Positions 16,333-25,496 of a stretch of DNA of 48,776 bases are shown in pieces. This DNA is from a virus. The notes under the pieces are model-generated. The model made no database searches, was not told where the DNA came from, and saw only the letters and a list, made by a program, of their open reading frames with translations. The stretch is taken from positions 1 to 48,776 of IMG/VR virus record IMGVR_UViG_3300044940_000313. One strand, written 5' to 3'. The first letter of the stretch is position 1; every line of letters starts with the position of its first letter. The translations under genes were made by a program, and so were the position numbers.

Positions 16333-17543
16333 GGCGTGGTCACCTGAACAGCGGTTCCCTTAGGGATGCAATTGACTGAATCAAGCTGCGGGTTCAATTG
16401 ATCTAGTTCAATGACGCGACTAACACTAAGCCCAACCGCAAAAGCGACTTCTCTTAAGCTCATAATTCGCGGAGTTACATACTCGTATGTTCTGGCGCGC
16501 GAACTAGCAATGCCAGCCTCTAGCGCGTTTTGTAGCAGTATTGCGGTGTTTTTTAATGAGACAATATCAGAGTGAAACTCTAGCGCGCCTTGACCGCCTG
16601 CGCCTTTTTCGATCAAAGTTATTTGCTTAGATAAAAACGTGCGAAGACTGGCAACGTCTCTCACTATTCTGTTTACAGCTACCGCCACGCTCGTCGCTTG
16701 CGCTTCGACAACTTGCGTGAAGCTATCGAACGGGCTCCTCGATGTCGGGAATGTGTTTTGTTGCGTTCCCCCAGTTCCGCCCTGATTGCTTGGAACAAGG
16801 CCAGGAATATCACTGCTGCCCCTGATGTTAAATGTCAGGTTAATCGTTTGTAGGTTAGAGCCGAATCTATTTTTGTATTCCGTTAGCCCTTCATTAATTT
16901 GATTCACTAAAGATCGAGCGAACAACCCTGCTCCAATAATGTTAGTAATCACATTATCAATCGTGCTCAATGCAGATAGCGCTTTCGTAAGCGCAGACTT
17001 CGCAGTGTCTTGCCCCTGAAAGCGTAGCCCGCCGATTTCAAACGTTTGTTCAAAAAATGTAACAGAAACCGCCGCAGCCATCTTTTGCTCATGACTATGA
17101 GTAATGCGCCAAGTCTCTGGCACAACACGCAATATGCCCCTCACGGGGTGTTGCAGCTCGCCTGGCTTTTCCTGATTCAGTATTTGTAAGAATTGAGACA
17201 AAGCAGTCTTGTACCTTGGACCATGAAACAAGCATTCGATTTCAAAACCCTGGGACATGCTGCCAAGGTCATCACTTGTTCCGCCGTCACGATAGGGGTA
17301 TGTGTAACGTGCCTTTCTTCTTCCGCCGTTATCCTGAATTCTAGGAAGTGCGGCCTGATAGCCCGTTGCGCTCTCAAAGACGTGAAAAAATACTTTCACG
17401 CCGTCAACGGCGTAGCTTCCTTCTTTGATGTCCCACTTTGTTGGGTCTCTTCCTAGAAGTGATAGCGTTTGAAGAACACCGGCAGCAGAGCCAAGCGTTA
17501 GTCTTTGAAAGTCCTGAGCATCGTTTAAATTGTATTTACTCAT
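16329..17543 (-). CDS. Mu gpN-like protein with DNA_circ_N domain and C-terminal LysM-like segment
   Basis: 404 aa, GGGGG Shine-Dalgarno six nt from the ATG. The N-terminal 140 residues match the DNA circularisation/gpN N-domain (YTYPYRDGGTSDDLG 81-94, FHGPRYKTALSQFL, GELQHPVRGILRVV), now regarded as a tail-tip/baseplate protein. A central helical region follows. The last 50 residues (IMSLREVAFAVGLSVSRVI, LNPQL, IPKGTAVQV) look like a LysM peptidoglycan-binding motif. It lies between tape measure and hub, as in Mu. Confidence 0.8.
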   Translation of the reverse strand: MSKYNLNDAQDFQRLTLGSAAGVLQTLSLLGRDPTKWDIKEGSYAVDGVKVFFHVFESATGYQAALPRIQDNGGRRKARYTYPYRDGGTSDDLGSMSQGFEIECLFHGPRYKTALSQFLQILNQEKPGELQHPVRGILRVVPETWRITHSHEQKMAAAVSVTFFEQTFEIGGLRFQGQDTAKSALTKALSALSTIDNVITNIIGAGLFARSLVNQINEGLTEYKNRFGSNLQTINLTFNIRGSSDIPGLVPSNQGGTGGTQQNTFPTSRSPFDSFTQVVEAQATSVAVAVNRIVRDVASLRTFLSKQITLIEKGAGGQGALEFHSDIVSLKNTAILLQNALEAGIASSRARTYEYVTPRIMSLREVAFAVGLSVSRVIELDQLNPQLDSVNCIPKGTAVQVTTP

Positions 17544-19321
17544 TGCGCTCCCCCGCGTTTCGGTGTTGCCTTGACATCAAGCCCAGGTGTTTTTGTGTCG
17601 ACTTGTATTTTTGTACGCTCCATGCCACGCGCAATGCCGTTTTCAATTGCGGAAACAATATCAGGCGTTGCGCCAATTTTTTGAGCACGAAACATTCTTT
17701 GTTCCTCAGCCCACTTTTCAGATTCTGACTGCTTATCAAGGCCAAAGAGACTAAGAAATTTACCTGCCGCTGATTGCGCATTTTCTTTAACACCTGGGAT
17801 GCTATTTACTCCCATGGCAAGAGCCCCGCCAGCAGCAAGCCCAGCGCCAGCCACACCAAAGCGAGCCAATCCAGCGAATTTACCAATTCCACCTAGTCCC
17901 CCTAGCGCTCCACCTGCTGCTATTTCAGCAGCATTGACGACGTACACTGGCTGGACGGATTGTCCCGTAATGGCTTGCGCAGCAGCTCCTCTAGCAAGGG
18001 AACCGCCAATGCCGCCGCCCAATGCTTTGCCTATCCCGCGAAGGCCAATGCCAGACAACAAAGCCGCAATTGTAGCGCCGCCCGCAACAATAGCAGCACT
18101 ACCAGTAGCGCTTTCAGATAATTCACTCATCGCTTTCGTTATGCCTTGAGTGAGCGGTGCCGTCAGGCTTGTGATTGTTGCTTTTGTTTTATTAATCGCT
18201 GCGCTGAAACTCTCGCCTAATCCCCTTGTGTCTGTAATTTGCTGGCGCATTTCAGTCATGTCGTTATTGAATTTTTTTGTTGCTTCACGCACTCGGTCCA
18301 TACTCTCGGAGAGCCTAACAAGACCTTCCGCAGCGTCTTCCGATATCCCAAGCGTTTGTGCCGCCATCCTTGGATCGCCGCCTATTCTGCCAACTACGCC
18401 CTTGATGGCAGACTCAAGTCTATCAAGGTCAATGCCCTGCTTACCAGCCACGCCCTTAAAGCCTTGCGCTTCAAAAGCTGCGCGCTGCAACTTGCTTGCG
18501 CCGATAAACTCTTCAAGAAATTTCGTCGCGTTTGGTCCTGCGACGCCAGAAATCGTCATCAACTGCCCAAGTGCCTTTGGCGATAGAGTTTTTCTTAAAT
18601 CCTGTGGCATTCTGTCAAAAATTTGTATCATTTTCTGAAGCGATTGAGTCGCCGTTGCGCCAGTAGCATTAAATGATTTTCTTACCGCCTCTGACACCTG
18701 CTCCATTGCTTTCAAATCATTCGGATCCATACCGCGCGCCTGCATCGTTTGGGCAAGCATCTTAGCAATCTCGCCCTCCTGGCCCCTTTGTCCTGTGATT
18801 TGTCCTAATGCGCCAGCTTGTCTTGCGTATGCTGTAACTGACTCACCGCCACGAACATTCGTGCCGCTTCTGGCTAGTCCTTCCATGACTGATGAGCCAA
18901 CTTCGGAACCCAAACCAAGATCACCCAAGCCCCGCGTGATTTGTTTTTGAAACTCAACAAACTGCTTACTTGTTATGCCAAAAACGCCGCCAAGTTTTCT
19001 TATGGAGTCAGACAGCTCGATTGTTTGCTGAATGCTTCCTCTGAACTGGTTTGATAGCTTTAAACTTTCTTGTAGAGCGTTAATCGACATCAGCGACTTG
19101 AAATCACTCTTTAGTTGATCGAGTACCTGCTTGCCTATGGACCGCGTTTTTTCAAAGTATGTTGTTACTTTTTTCGTGCTCTCATTGAATGATTTATCAG
19201 AAGAAGCCGCAGTCTCATCAAACGTTGTAGCCATTTCGCGCATTTTTGATTGAACATCAGAAATTGCCCGAATCAGCTCATTCATGTCGGCCTTAATCGA
19301 CAATTTGACGCTATTAGACAT
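17540..19321 (-). CDS. Tape measure protein
   Basis: 593 aa, starting at the ATG six nt from GGGGG. The N-terminal 130 residues are coiled-coil (SDVQSKMREMATTFDETAAS). A long helical body follows. Residues of roughly 410-510 are Gly/Ala-rich and hydrophobic (IAALLSGIGLRGIGKALGGG, AGAGLAAGGALAMG), the membrane-interacting part of tape measures. At about 1.5 angstrom per residue the length predicts a tail of about 90 nm. It follows the frameshifted chaperone, whose long form ends inside its first codons. Confidence 0.9.
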   Translation of the reverse strand: MSNSVKLSIKADMNELIRAISDVQSKMREMATTFDETAASSDKSFNESTKKVTTYFEKTRSIGKQVLDQLKSDFKSLMSINALQESLKLSNQFRGSIQQTIELSDSIRKLGGVFGITSKQFVEFQKQITRGLGDLGLGSEVGSSVMEGLARSGTNVRGGESVTAYARQAGALGQITGQRGQEGEIAKMLAQTMQARGMDPNDLKAMEQVSEAVRKSFNATGATATQSLQKMIQIFDRMPQDLRKTLSPKALGQLMTISGVAGPNATKFLEEFIGASKLQRAAFEAQGFKGVAGKQGIDLDRLESAIKGVVGRIGGDPRMAAQTLGISEDAAEGLVRLSESMDRVREATKKFNNDMTEMRQQITDTRGLGESFSAAINKTKATITSLTAPLTQGITKAMSELSESATGSAAIVAGGATIAALLSGIGLRGIGKALGGGIGGSLARGAAAQAITGQSVQPVYVVNAAEIAAGGALGGLGGIGKFAGLARFGVAGAGLAAGGALAMGVNSIPGVKENAQSAAGKFLSLFGLDKQSESEKWAEEQRMFRAQKIGATPDIVSAIENGIARGMERTKIQVDTKTPGLDVKATPKRGGAQ

Positions 19322-19906
19322 CGACTACCCCCTTATTTCTAAATGTACCATCTTTAAAACTGATATTTCCAGACGCAAGGGAGTGGACAACCCACCAAAC
19401 TATTTGCCCGCGTGTTGCCCTTCTTGGATCAAGTATCGGCAAACGTTCCCCAATTCCCAGAAAGATAGCTCTGTCATTGTTGAGGGATTTTTTTTTAAGT
19501 CTTCAACCATCTCTTTTAATTTTTCAGGCGGCAGCTCTTCAAGGTCCGGATCACACATTTCAAGACCTTTTTGATACTGCTTCCAGATTGATTGCAGCTC
19601 GTCCGGCGTTAGCTTACCAAGCAATAGGTCGCCCAACTGCGGATCTTCTTTGTCCTCATCACTTGTGCTCGCCAGTTTCAGCGTGTACTTTGCTAAAACG
19701 CCGTTTTCAAAAATCGGCGTCCTTCGCTCCTGCGGGACAGTTGATAAGTACGCCGCCACTTCACTTACGACTTTAGTTGTCTCGTCCATTGTCAATGGCC
19801 GAAGGTATGCAACAAACTGCCTAACTACGATCTTTATTCTGTAATTCGTGCCCTGCCTCATTGCATCGAGCTGAGGCAAGCCAACGTCGCTTTTTGACTG
19901 GAACAC
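19314..19906 (-). CDS. Tail assembly chaperone, -1 frameshift long form
   Basis: Predicted 197-aa product. It is read as the short form up to the slippery A AAA AAA at 19496-19490. It then continues in the -1 frame without a stop to TAA at 19316-19314, four codon positions into the tape-measure gene. The extension adds about 57 residues including GIGERLPILDPRRATRG and IVWWVVHSLASGNISFKDG, a protein-like composition. Many tailed phages make such a G/GT-type pair in a fixed ratio, both binding the tape measure. The position between tube and tape measure is the expected one. Slip efficiency cannot be read from the sequence. Confidence 0.75.
19400..19906 (-). CDS. Tail assembly chaperone, short form
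   Basis: 168 aa, starting at GTG 19906 with AGGAG ten nt upstream. An N-terminal beta part (IKIVVRQFVAYLRPLT) is followed by helices, and the C-terminus is acidic and helical (DPDLEELPPEKLKEMVEDL). By position between tail tube and tape measure it is the gpG-like chaperone (Mu gp41 equivalent) that keeps the tape measure soluble during tail assembly. No sequence family is obvious on its own, but the -1 frameshift confirms the role. Confidence 0.75.
   Translation of the reverse strand: MFQSKSDVGLPQLDAMRQGTNYRIKIVVRQFVAYLRPLTMDETTKVVSEVAAYLSTVPQERRTPIFENGVLAKYTLKLASTSDEDKEDPQLGDLLLGKLTPDELQSIWKQYQKGLEMCDPDLEELPPEKLKEMVEDLKKNPSTMTELSFWELGNVCRYLIQEGQHAGK
19490..19496 (-). promoter_or_regulatory. 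-1 ribosomal slippery site A AAA AAA
   Basis: On the minus strand the frame reads TTA AAA AAA AAT, within a run of nine A (19496-19488). The heptamer A AAA AAA is in the correct phase for simultaneous P- and A-site slippage, and the -1 frame is open for 57 further codons. No strong downstream pseudoknot is obvious by eye. The run of A could also permit transcriptional slippage. Confidence 0.75.
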
Positions 19907-19925
19907 TGGGGGTTATCTCCTAATC

Positions 19926-20354
19926 CTAAGCTATGCTAGTGAAGATGCTTCCGTTAAACAGAGAGCTGTTGCCAACGGCGTCAGTGATCTTGATAGCACC
20001 AAAGTTGAAAGTGCTCTTAACCTCATCGCCAACTCCACCGGCTGCGTCATCATTATCTTTTAAGAAGACGCCAGTCATCACAAGCTGATCACTACCGAAT
20101 ACCGCCGTAATTTGTACATCACTTAGGCCGTAGTCGATATTTTCAAACTTTGGTCTTGAGAGCGCATTATCAACAGCAATCTGCGCAGTGATATCAATAT
20201 CAACATTGCCACGCACATGGCCGCGGTTGTAGCGGTCGGGCGTCATTGTTGGCACTGCTCTAGCGTTGTGATTCTGCCTCACCGTGCACGACTGTAGGTC
20301 GACTACACGTTGACCATTTAATGAAAGAAAAATCCTATCAGCGTATCTTTTCAT
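19926..20354 (-). CDS. Tail tube protein
   Basis: 142 aa with GGAG seven nt before the ATG. It begins MKRYADRIFLSLNGQRVVDLQSCTVRQ and continues in beta strands with a MTGVFLKDNDDAAGG loop, the size and profile of Mu gpM-like tail tube subunits. It lies directly downstream of the sheath and upstream of the chaperones, the canonical order. Hexamers stacked inside the sheath would form the DNA conduit. Confidence 0.8.
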   Translation of the reverse strand: MKRYADRIFLSLNGQRVVDLQSCTVRQNHNARAVPTMTPDRYNRGHVRGNVDIDITAQIAVDNALSRPKFENIDYGLSDVQITAVFGSDQLVMTGVFLKDNDDAAGGVGDEVKSTFNFGAIKITDAVGNSSLFNGSIFTSIA

Positions 20355-20364
20355 TGTCGGCTCC

Positions 20365-21546
20365 TTATATTGTTACAACATCAAATCTAGTTGATGCGGC
20401 TACATTTGTTGCAATGACGTGTAGTCCTGGGACAACATTGACTGGCGTTAGCACGTCAAACCTGTGGCGGTCACTTGCATTGCGCTCAACAACAAAGTCC
20501 TTTGCCAGGTCAGATACTTTTTGGAACATGCCTTGATCCTCAAACGCTTGCGCAAGACGAATCACTTCTGAGCGTAATTCCCTGGCAGCTTCATCACTTG
20601 CTTTTCTGCGTTTGAAATCAGGCTGATTGAATCTAGTAAATAGCGTTTTTCGCCAGAAATAAAGAACATTGAAGTCTTGAACATCGTAGTAAGCGTTTAC
20701 TTCTGTAACGCCGTCGGCATCGACCGTTCTTCGGCTTGTGACCGAGCGCACAAAAGCAACATCACCGTTCGGCTTTACTTGTAGCGGCGTTATACCACGC
20801 AACAATGCAGTTTCTGACTCAAGACCGGCTCCAACTGTAATGTACTCAGATATTTGAGTGGGAGCTGCCACGCCTTTGATCGTAAGTCCATCAACTGGGT
20901 TGAAGGGCACGCCGTTCGCTGCTAGCACCGCTGCTGCTGCCGCCGCCAGCTCTCCGTTTGAGTAAACGGGCGCGCTGTCACGCTTCCAAATACCTACGAA
21001 AAATTGTGTATCCGGCTGTGGTAACAAGCTAGGATCAACCGTAGCCTGGTCTGCTGCCACAGCGAATGTGCCGAATTGATTATTCTCAACTCTTTGAGCG
21101 CCACTCATCACACTAGCAGCGTCAATAATCTTAGTGCGCAGCGTGCTGTTAGTCAGAGAGTATGGGCTAACGATATATTCTGCTTTCACAGCCTTTGCAG
21201 CAGTGAGCGCAGCATCAGATGGTCCAAAGGCAGTCTCTGTACTAGCTAGTGGCACGCACTTAATTTTTGGGAATGTTGAGCCGCCTTCATTTGCTCTAAC
21301 AGCGGCTAGTACCATTTTGGCAATTTCAGAGCCATCACCAAACTTTGTTGCAACTTCTCCGCTAGCAGCACTGAGTGAAGAAACGTTATTTACTGTGATC
21401 ACTGTATTGATTCCAGTAGCGCCAGAAGCTGCGTGGCCAATTAGCAATAACTCTTGTAGGTCGCTAGGCAGCCCCTGCTCGGCTTCGAAAGTAATCTCTA
21501 TGGGACGGCCTGGCGTCCTTTGTGTTCCGATGGAAGTTAGTGCCAT
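20365..21546 (-). CDS. Contractile tail sheath protein (Mu gpL-like)
   Basis: 393 aa with a six-G Shine-Dalgarno seven nt from the ATG. It begins MALTSIGTQRTPGRPIEITFE and has GLTIKGVAAPTQIS and GITPLQVKPNGDVAFVRSVTS, hallmarks of the Mu gpL-type sheath core, and a C-terminal sheath domain with DVQDFNVLYFWRKTL and RRKASDEAARELRSEV. It establishes the phage as a myovirus. Tube, chaperones and tape measure follow. Confidence 0.9.
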   Translation of the reverse strand: MALTSIGTQRTPGRPIEITFEAEQGLPSDLQELLLIGHAASGATGINTVITVNNVSSLSAASGEVATKFGDGSEIAKMVLAAVRANEGGSTFPKIKCVPLASTETAFGPSDAALTAAKAVKAEYIVSPYSLTNSTLRTKIIDAASVMSGAQRVENNQFGTFAVAADQATVDPSLLPQPDTQFFVGIWKRDSAPVYSNGELAAAAAAVLAANGVPFNPVDGLTIKGVAAPTQISEYITVGAGLESETALLRGITPLQVKPNGDVAFVRSVTSRRTVDADGVTEVNAYYDVQDFNVLYFWRKTLFTRFNQPDFKRRKASDEAARELRSEVIRLAQAFEDQGMFQKVSDLAKDFVVERNASDRHRFDVLTPVNVVPGLHVIATNVAASTRFDVVTI

Positions 21547-21567
21547 TTTGTATCCCCCCGTTTTACA

Positions 21568-22260
21568 TTAAACCCTTTGGTCTATAGTGACCTGTGAACC
21601 CTCAACTTGTCCATTATCTTGTAATGCGTTTACTTGTGTGACGATGCGCCGCAAGTCACCTATTGTGCGCTTGAACGGATCATCTATAGTCCTATCGCCT
21701 TGCTCCAGGTGCTCACGCCAGCGTCTTAAGTCTATTCTGAAGTTTAGTTTAATCTGCGTCAATGGAACTATGTTGTCGCCCATCTCAAAGCCAAGCCCCT
21801 TTTGTACGCTAAAACTTCTACCCAGCTCGTTTAATCCAGGGATTAAGCCAAGCAAGGATTGAAACACAACTGGCCTACTAAACTGTTGAAGAAGTGCTGA
21901 ACTGATTGTGTCTTGATATTGCTGCGTCTGCTCTCTTCTAATTAAAGGCGGGTAAATAACGTCCATGGTTACTTCGCCGTCAACAAACCAGCTTTCAAAC
22001 TCCCTACTATAGTATTCAGAATAAATTCTCAAAGCTGGTAAATTGCGAATGCCATAATCCATACGCTTGTATGAATCAATAAACCCATGCCGCTCTTCTT
22101 CATTGCCATCCGGTATGACGCCAAATAATTCTGCAAACTCCGGCACGTCTCGAATACTTTGCGCCATGTGTTTAACTAGAAACTCCCCAGGACCGTCAAT
22201 GAAGCCAGTCAGGCCGTTCGTCGTATCTAAGTAATCTATTCTATCCTGCTCGTCTATCAT
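21568..22260 (-). CDS. Head-tail or tail-terminator region protein, 230 aa
   Basis: 230 aa, acidic N-terminus, then YGIRNLPALRIYSEYYSREFESW and VTMDVIYPPLIRREQTQQYQD, followed by a helical stretch. It lies between the gpG-like protein and the sheath, where Mu carries gp37 and other phages the tail terminator. I do not recognise the sequence itself. A neck or terminator role is inferred from position and from the beta-rich 'PALRIY' segment common in terminators. Confidence 0.5.
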   Translation of the reverse strand: MIDEQDRIDYLDTTNGLTGFIDGPGEFLVKHMAQSIRDVPEFAELFGVIPDGNEEERHGFIDSYKRMDYGIRNLPALRIYSEYYSREFESWFVDGEVTMDVIYPPLIRREQTQQYQDTISSALLQQFSRPVVFQSLLGLIPGLNELGRSFSVQKGLGFEMGDNIVPLTQIKLNFRIDLRRWREHLEQGDRTIDDPFKRTIGDLRRIVTQVNALQDNGQVEGSQVTIDQRV

Positions 22261-22261
22261 G

Positions 22262-22846
22262 CTACTTGTTTAGAATCGCCGCTACTTGTCTAGCAAGCGT
22301 CTCCGTCATTTCCGCTTGGTCGTTTGTGTTCCATTGGTCAAATGGCCTGGCTGGTATTTTGACCGACTTTCTAAATATGAATTTTTCTTTTCCCTTACCG
22401 CTAGCGCGCTTTCGTAGCTGCTTTGCGTCTTCTGTGGCTGACTTCCCGCTTGGTAGTGGTATTTTTAATGCCTCTGCTCGAACTGGCCTAAGAACCCCGC
22501 CAGGCATCTTAGTTGTGCCATCGTTCATCATAGCTGCGTAGAAAAGCCTTGTTCCGATTACGACTTCACGCGAGCCAATCTCTACAATGCCGTCCGGCCC
22601 CTTCACTGGGTTTAAGCCATCATTATTCGGCGCAATGCTTTTTCGCAATACGCCACGGTCGGATAATATCATGCCAACGCGCATTTTAAGAGAAGCCCAC
22701 TTCGGATGCCCATTGTGGGCGCCTTCGGCATCGAACAACATTCCTCTATTGGTTTGAGCTGTCGCTGCAATAGTGCCCATGATTCTAGGCATCATCCGAT
22801 TCAGTTTGCCCTCTAGGTCTGGAATAGAAAACTGTACTTTAATCAT
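22262..22846 (-). CDS. Virion morphogenesis / tail completion protein (gpG-like)
   Basis: 194 aa from the ATG at 22846, which overlaps the previous stop as ATGA; a GTG at 22852 is also in frame. A basic protein with GTIAATAQTNRGMLFDAEG, HPKWASLKMRVGMILSDRGVLRKSI and VIGTRLFYAAMMNDGTTK, resembling the Mu gpG / HK97 gp10 type ('LFDAEG...W..L...T...R.....L..TG.LR.S'). It would act at the head-tail junction. Confidence 0.7.
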   Translation of the reverse strand: MIKVQFSIPDLEGKLNRMMPRIMGTIAATAQTNRGMLFDAEGAHNGHPKWASLKMRVGMILSDRGVLRKSIAPNNDGLNPVKGPDGIVEIGSREVVIGTRLFYAAMMNDGTTKMPGGVLRPVRAEALKIPLPSGKSATEDAKQLRKRASGKGKEKFIFRKSVKIPARPFDQWNTNDQAEMTETLARQVAAILNK

Positions 22847-23421
22847 TTCCACTCATCCGGCTCGTATGTGGCGTTCCACCATGATTCACTAGGCTCGTTT
22901 ATTTGTTTACTCGGATAACTTGCCTGATTCCCGTTTGGCGAAATGTTCATCGGCATTCCAACAAAGCCGTCATCTGCTTCGGTATTAAAGTAAGCCAATT
23001 CAAGGCCGAGCATGGGCGGATACGCCCAGCCAGGTCTATGACTATCCTCACTGCGCTTCATTAGCTTTTCAACTATACTATCATAGCGCTTTTTTAATTT
23101 TTCAGTGTACTCTTCGCCGTTTACTACCGTGCCACGCCCGTAATCTGTTTCAAGTATCCTCATTACGCTTTGTAATTCGGCGAGAGTCCTGATGATGTTT
23201 TTTGTCACTTCGGGTAGAGTTGAAAACTTACCGCCGCCAGTGGCCTTAAAGGGCACATGGTATCTTGGCATTAAGTCTAGCTCGACTTCACTTTCTGCTT
23301 CGGCAATGAGTCGTCTAAATAATGTAACATGCATCCTGTCTCGACTATCGGGATCATCCGTCAATTGAACCTTCCCGCGAATTCTAGTTTCAACATCAGC
23401 GTCCGCCACATATCTGCCCAT
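22843..23421 (-). CDS. Head-tail adaptor (Mu gp36/DUF1320-like)
   Basis: 192 aa. MGRYVADADVETRIRGKVQL and LFRRLIAEAESEVELDLMPRY match the N-terminus of head-tail connector adaptors ('A..dI...l.....A..eid.yl..RY.vP'). A central helix with NIIRTLAELQSVMRILETDYG follows. The C-terminal 60 residues are Pro/Trp/Asn-rich and specific to this phage. It lies between capsid and gpG genes, as expected for a connector. Confidence 0.7.
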   Translation of the reverse strand: MGRYVADADVETRIRGKVQLTDDPDSRDRMHVTLFRRLIAEAESEVELDLMPRYHVPFKATGGGKFSTLPEVTKNIIRTLAELQSVMRILETDYGRGTVVNGEEYTEKLKKRYDSIVEKLMKRSEDSHRPGWAYPPMLGLELAYFNTEADDGFVGMPMNISPNGNQASYPSKQINEPSESWWNATYEPDEWK

Positions 23422-23513
23422 TACCAGTGACTCCTAATTTTTTTTAGGGGTTGGGCTAGGAAGACCGACGAAAGAATCCCTAGCCCAAGTACACTTTGAC
23501 CTTCCCCAGCAGA

Positions 23514-23870
23514 TCAAAGTGATTCGTATAAGCTATCGAGATCCATTTCGATAGTTTTTTGAACAGCAGGCTTTTCGTCGCCCTTATACGGCACAGCTCG
23601 ATAGATTGCTTCTTTTGTGCCGCCTTCGATTTCTCCAACATGGGTATAATAGCCGCTGATTTTTGTTCCAAGTAAATCAAGCGCGCACTGCTTAGTTACG
23701 TCTACAACCTCACCGGCGACGGCAACTCTAACCGTGCCATCGGCCAACTCAACTTGGCAATCACGCACAATTTTAATCTTATACGTCTTACCTTTGCCGG
23801 ACACCAACTTTGTCTTTTTTGGCATCTCGGGAGCCGTCATTTCTGTTTTTAATTCTGGGGTAACTTCCAT
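23514..23870 (-). CDS. Hypothetical capsid-adjacent protein, 118 aa
   Basis: 118 aa from the ATG at 23870, with GAGGAG nine nt upstream; an in-frame ATG at 23930 lacks a site. Basic middle (KLVSGKGKTYKIKIVRD), beta strands, and an acidic C-terminus (KTIEMDLDSLYESL). It lies just after the major capsid gene, where small connector or capsid-vertex proteins are common. No family recognised. Confidence 0.55.
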   Translation of the reverse strand: MEVTPELKTEMTAPEMPKKTKLVSGKGKTYKIKIVRDCQVELADGTVRVAVAGEVVDVTKQCALDLLGTKISGYYTHVGEIEGGTKEAIYRAVPYKGDEKPAVQKTIEMDLDSLYESL

Positions 23871-23946
23871 TTTTTTAATCTCCTCAATTGAGTTGGGGGA
23901 GCTGTGCCTACTCAGCCCCCCCAAAGTCACGATCTACTCATCAGGA

Positions 23947-25041
23947 TTAGGCAATTACTTTAGCAGTCAATACGTCGAAGCCACGATCAAGTTTCGGTCC
24001 GCCGTACACGCCGCCAACCAAATCAAGATACGGGTTCGTTACACCGCCCTTGGTGCCAGGAGCGGTGTTGTCTTCAATGACAAGGAATTTACCGCTAGAA
24101 GGATTCTCTACAGAGCCGCCAGCTAGGTTCAAGCCTTGCACGAATTCGCCAATCTTGTCACCGCCTGGCAGGTTCGATACTTCAAAGAATATCTCGCCGT
24201 CTTGAATGAAGTAAATGGCGTTACCAACAGTGACCTTGCCATTAACGACAGTCTCTTCCTGGTACCAAGCATTGTAAACGTCGACCTCTGGCAAGCCAGG
24301 AATCAAGAAGTTTAGCACTTTGTTGACATCGTAGCCCTGCAAGCCAGGGTTTGCGCCATAGCTTGTTAAGAACTGACGAGTGTTGTTGTTATCAAGCAGC
24401 CAGCGGGCGGTGTTTGGGTTCATTACGATTTTGCTAACTGTATACTTACGGAATGGTCCCAAACCGCCAGTCAACCAATAGCGTAAATCAATAATTGGGT
24501 TTGCTGCGTTGTTAGCGTTTACGTTATCAAGTGACCAGAGTGGACCAATCGGTGTTGCGCGGTTAGCCGAAGGCAAGCCGAAACTTAAAGTCTTGCCTAG
24601 ATAGCTAAACCCGCCGTCGAAGATTGATCTCCATCGTAGCAGCTCGATTCGTGCTTCAATACGGCGATTCAAGCGATCGATGTCTTTGCTGATGTACTGC
24701 TGTACGCCACGCACGTTTCGACCGTTATTGCCCAACTCACGTAAGAACAAAATTTTACTCTCGTCATAGTGAATTGCTTCTTTCCAGAAAGGAGCCTCGT
24801 ACTCTTGCACGCGAGTGCCGAAGGATTGAATGTACTTTGGCGAAGTGCCAGGCACATGCGCTTGAGTCAATCCGCCAGTAGCCTCGATCACTTCTGTTCT
24901 GATCTTGCGAACTGGCATTGCCACTGATGGCATGTAGGCCGATCCACGGTAGGTGCTAGGGTCGTTCACAACTTCCTGAATTACCTTTTGAATCGTCTCT
25001 GTATATTCATTAGTTAAAAATTGATTTACAACTGAAGCCAT
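23947..25041 (-). CDS. Major capsid protein (gpE-like)
   Basis: 364 aa with GGGGG eight nt before the ATG. A HK97-fold major capsid of the lambda gpE type: an N-terminal helix, DPSTYRGSAYMPSVAMPVRKI, then GLTQAHVPGTSPKYIQSFGTRVQEYEAP. The P-loop-like VYNAWYQEET and a C-terminal beta domain ending LVGGVYGGPKLDRGFDVLTAKVIA follow. It sits directly downstream of the decoration protein and the protease-scaffold, matching lambda and Mu order. Confidence 0.85.
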   Translation of the reverse strand: MASVVNQFLTNEYTETIQKVIQEVVNDPSTYRGSAYMPSVAMPVRKIRTEVIEATGGLTQAHVPGTSPKYIQSFGTRVQEYEAPFWKEAIHYDESKILFLRELGNNGRNVRGVQQYISKDIDRLNRRIEARIELLRWRSIFDGGFSYLGKTLSFGLPSANRATPIGPLWSLDNVNANNAANPIIDLRYWLTGGLGPFRKYTVSKIVMNPNTARWLLDNNNTRQFLTSYGANPGLQGYDVNKVLNFLIPGLPEVDVYNAWYQEETVVNGKVTVGNAIYFIQDGEIFFEVSNLPGGDKIGEFVQGLNLAGGSVENPSSGKFLVIEDNTAPGTKGGVTNPYLDLVGGVYGGPKLDRGFDVLTAKVIA

Positions 25042-25056
25042 CTCTCATTCCCCCTA

Positions 25057-25458
25057 TTAGTATTTGAGTAGCTCAACGCCGTCAGCACCGATAATGGTTT
25101 TAGCGCCAAGATCGGCCTCAGCCCCAGCATCAAGTCCGATTAATTTATCTTTGTAAACAACGCCGCCGGCAATCACTACAGCAGTAGTCGAGCCGGTAGC
25201 CGACTCAAAAGACTCCTCTGCTACGTCTTGAAACAATACGCCAACAGCATTGTCGAGACCGCTTGCGCCGCCGTTGACATACTTATCATACAGACCGCTT
25301 ACGTTGTTTCGTGCGACAACTGTTCCAGCCAGATAGCCCGTTGCATTGTATTTCATGCGTGCTCCAATGAGCATTGCAAGCTGACGATCTTGCGCAATGA
25401 TCGCAGGATGATCCTTTCTGAAAACTTCTTTTTTGAAATTAGAGTCTATTGAACCCAT
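25057..25458 (-). CDS. Head decoration protein (gpD-like)
   Basis: 133 aa with six G eight nt before the ATG. The profile TAVVIAGGVVYKDKLIG (about 91-107) plus an internal MKYNATGYLAGTVVARN fits the lambda gpD / head-decoration family, trimers that stabilise expanded capsids. Position between scaffold and major capsid gene agrees. Confidence 0.8.
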   Translation of the reverse strand: MGSIDSNFKKEVFRKDHPAIIAQDRQLAMLIGARMKYNATGYLAGTVVARNNVSGLYDKYVNGGASGLDNAVGVLFQDVAEESFESATGSTTAVVIAGGVVYKDKLIGLDAGAEADLGAKTIIGADGVELLKY

Positions 25459-25496
25459 TTACTTAGCCCCCCTTGTTTTAAAAGCCCTGAGATGAA

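Noticed and set aside
23422-23513. Gene between the adaptor and the 118-aa protein
   Set aside because: The short frames there have no ribosome site and overlap the neighbour in another phase.
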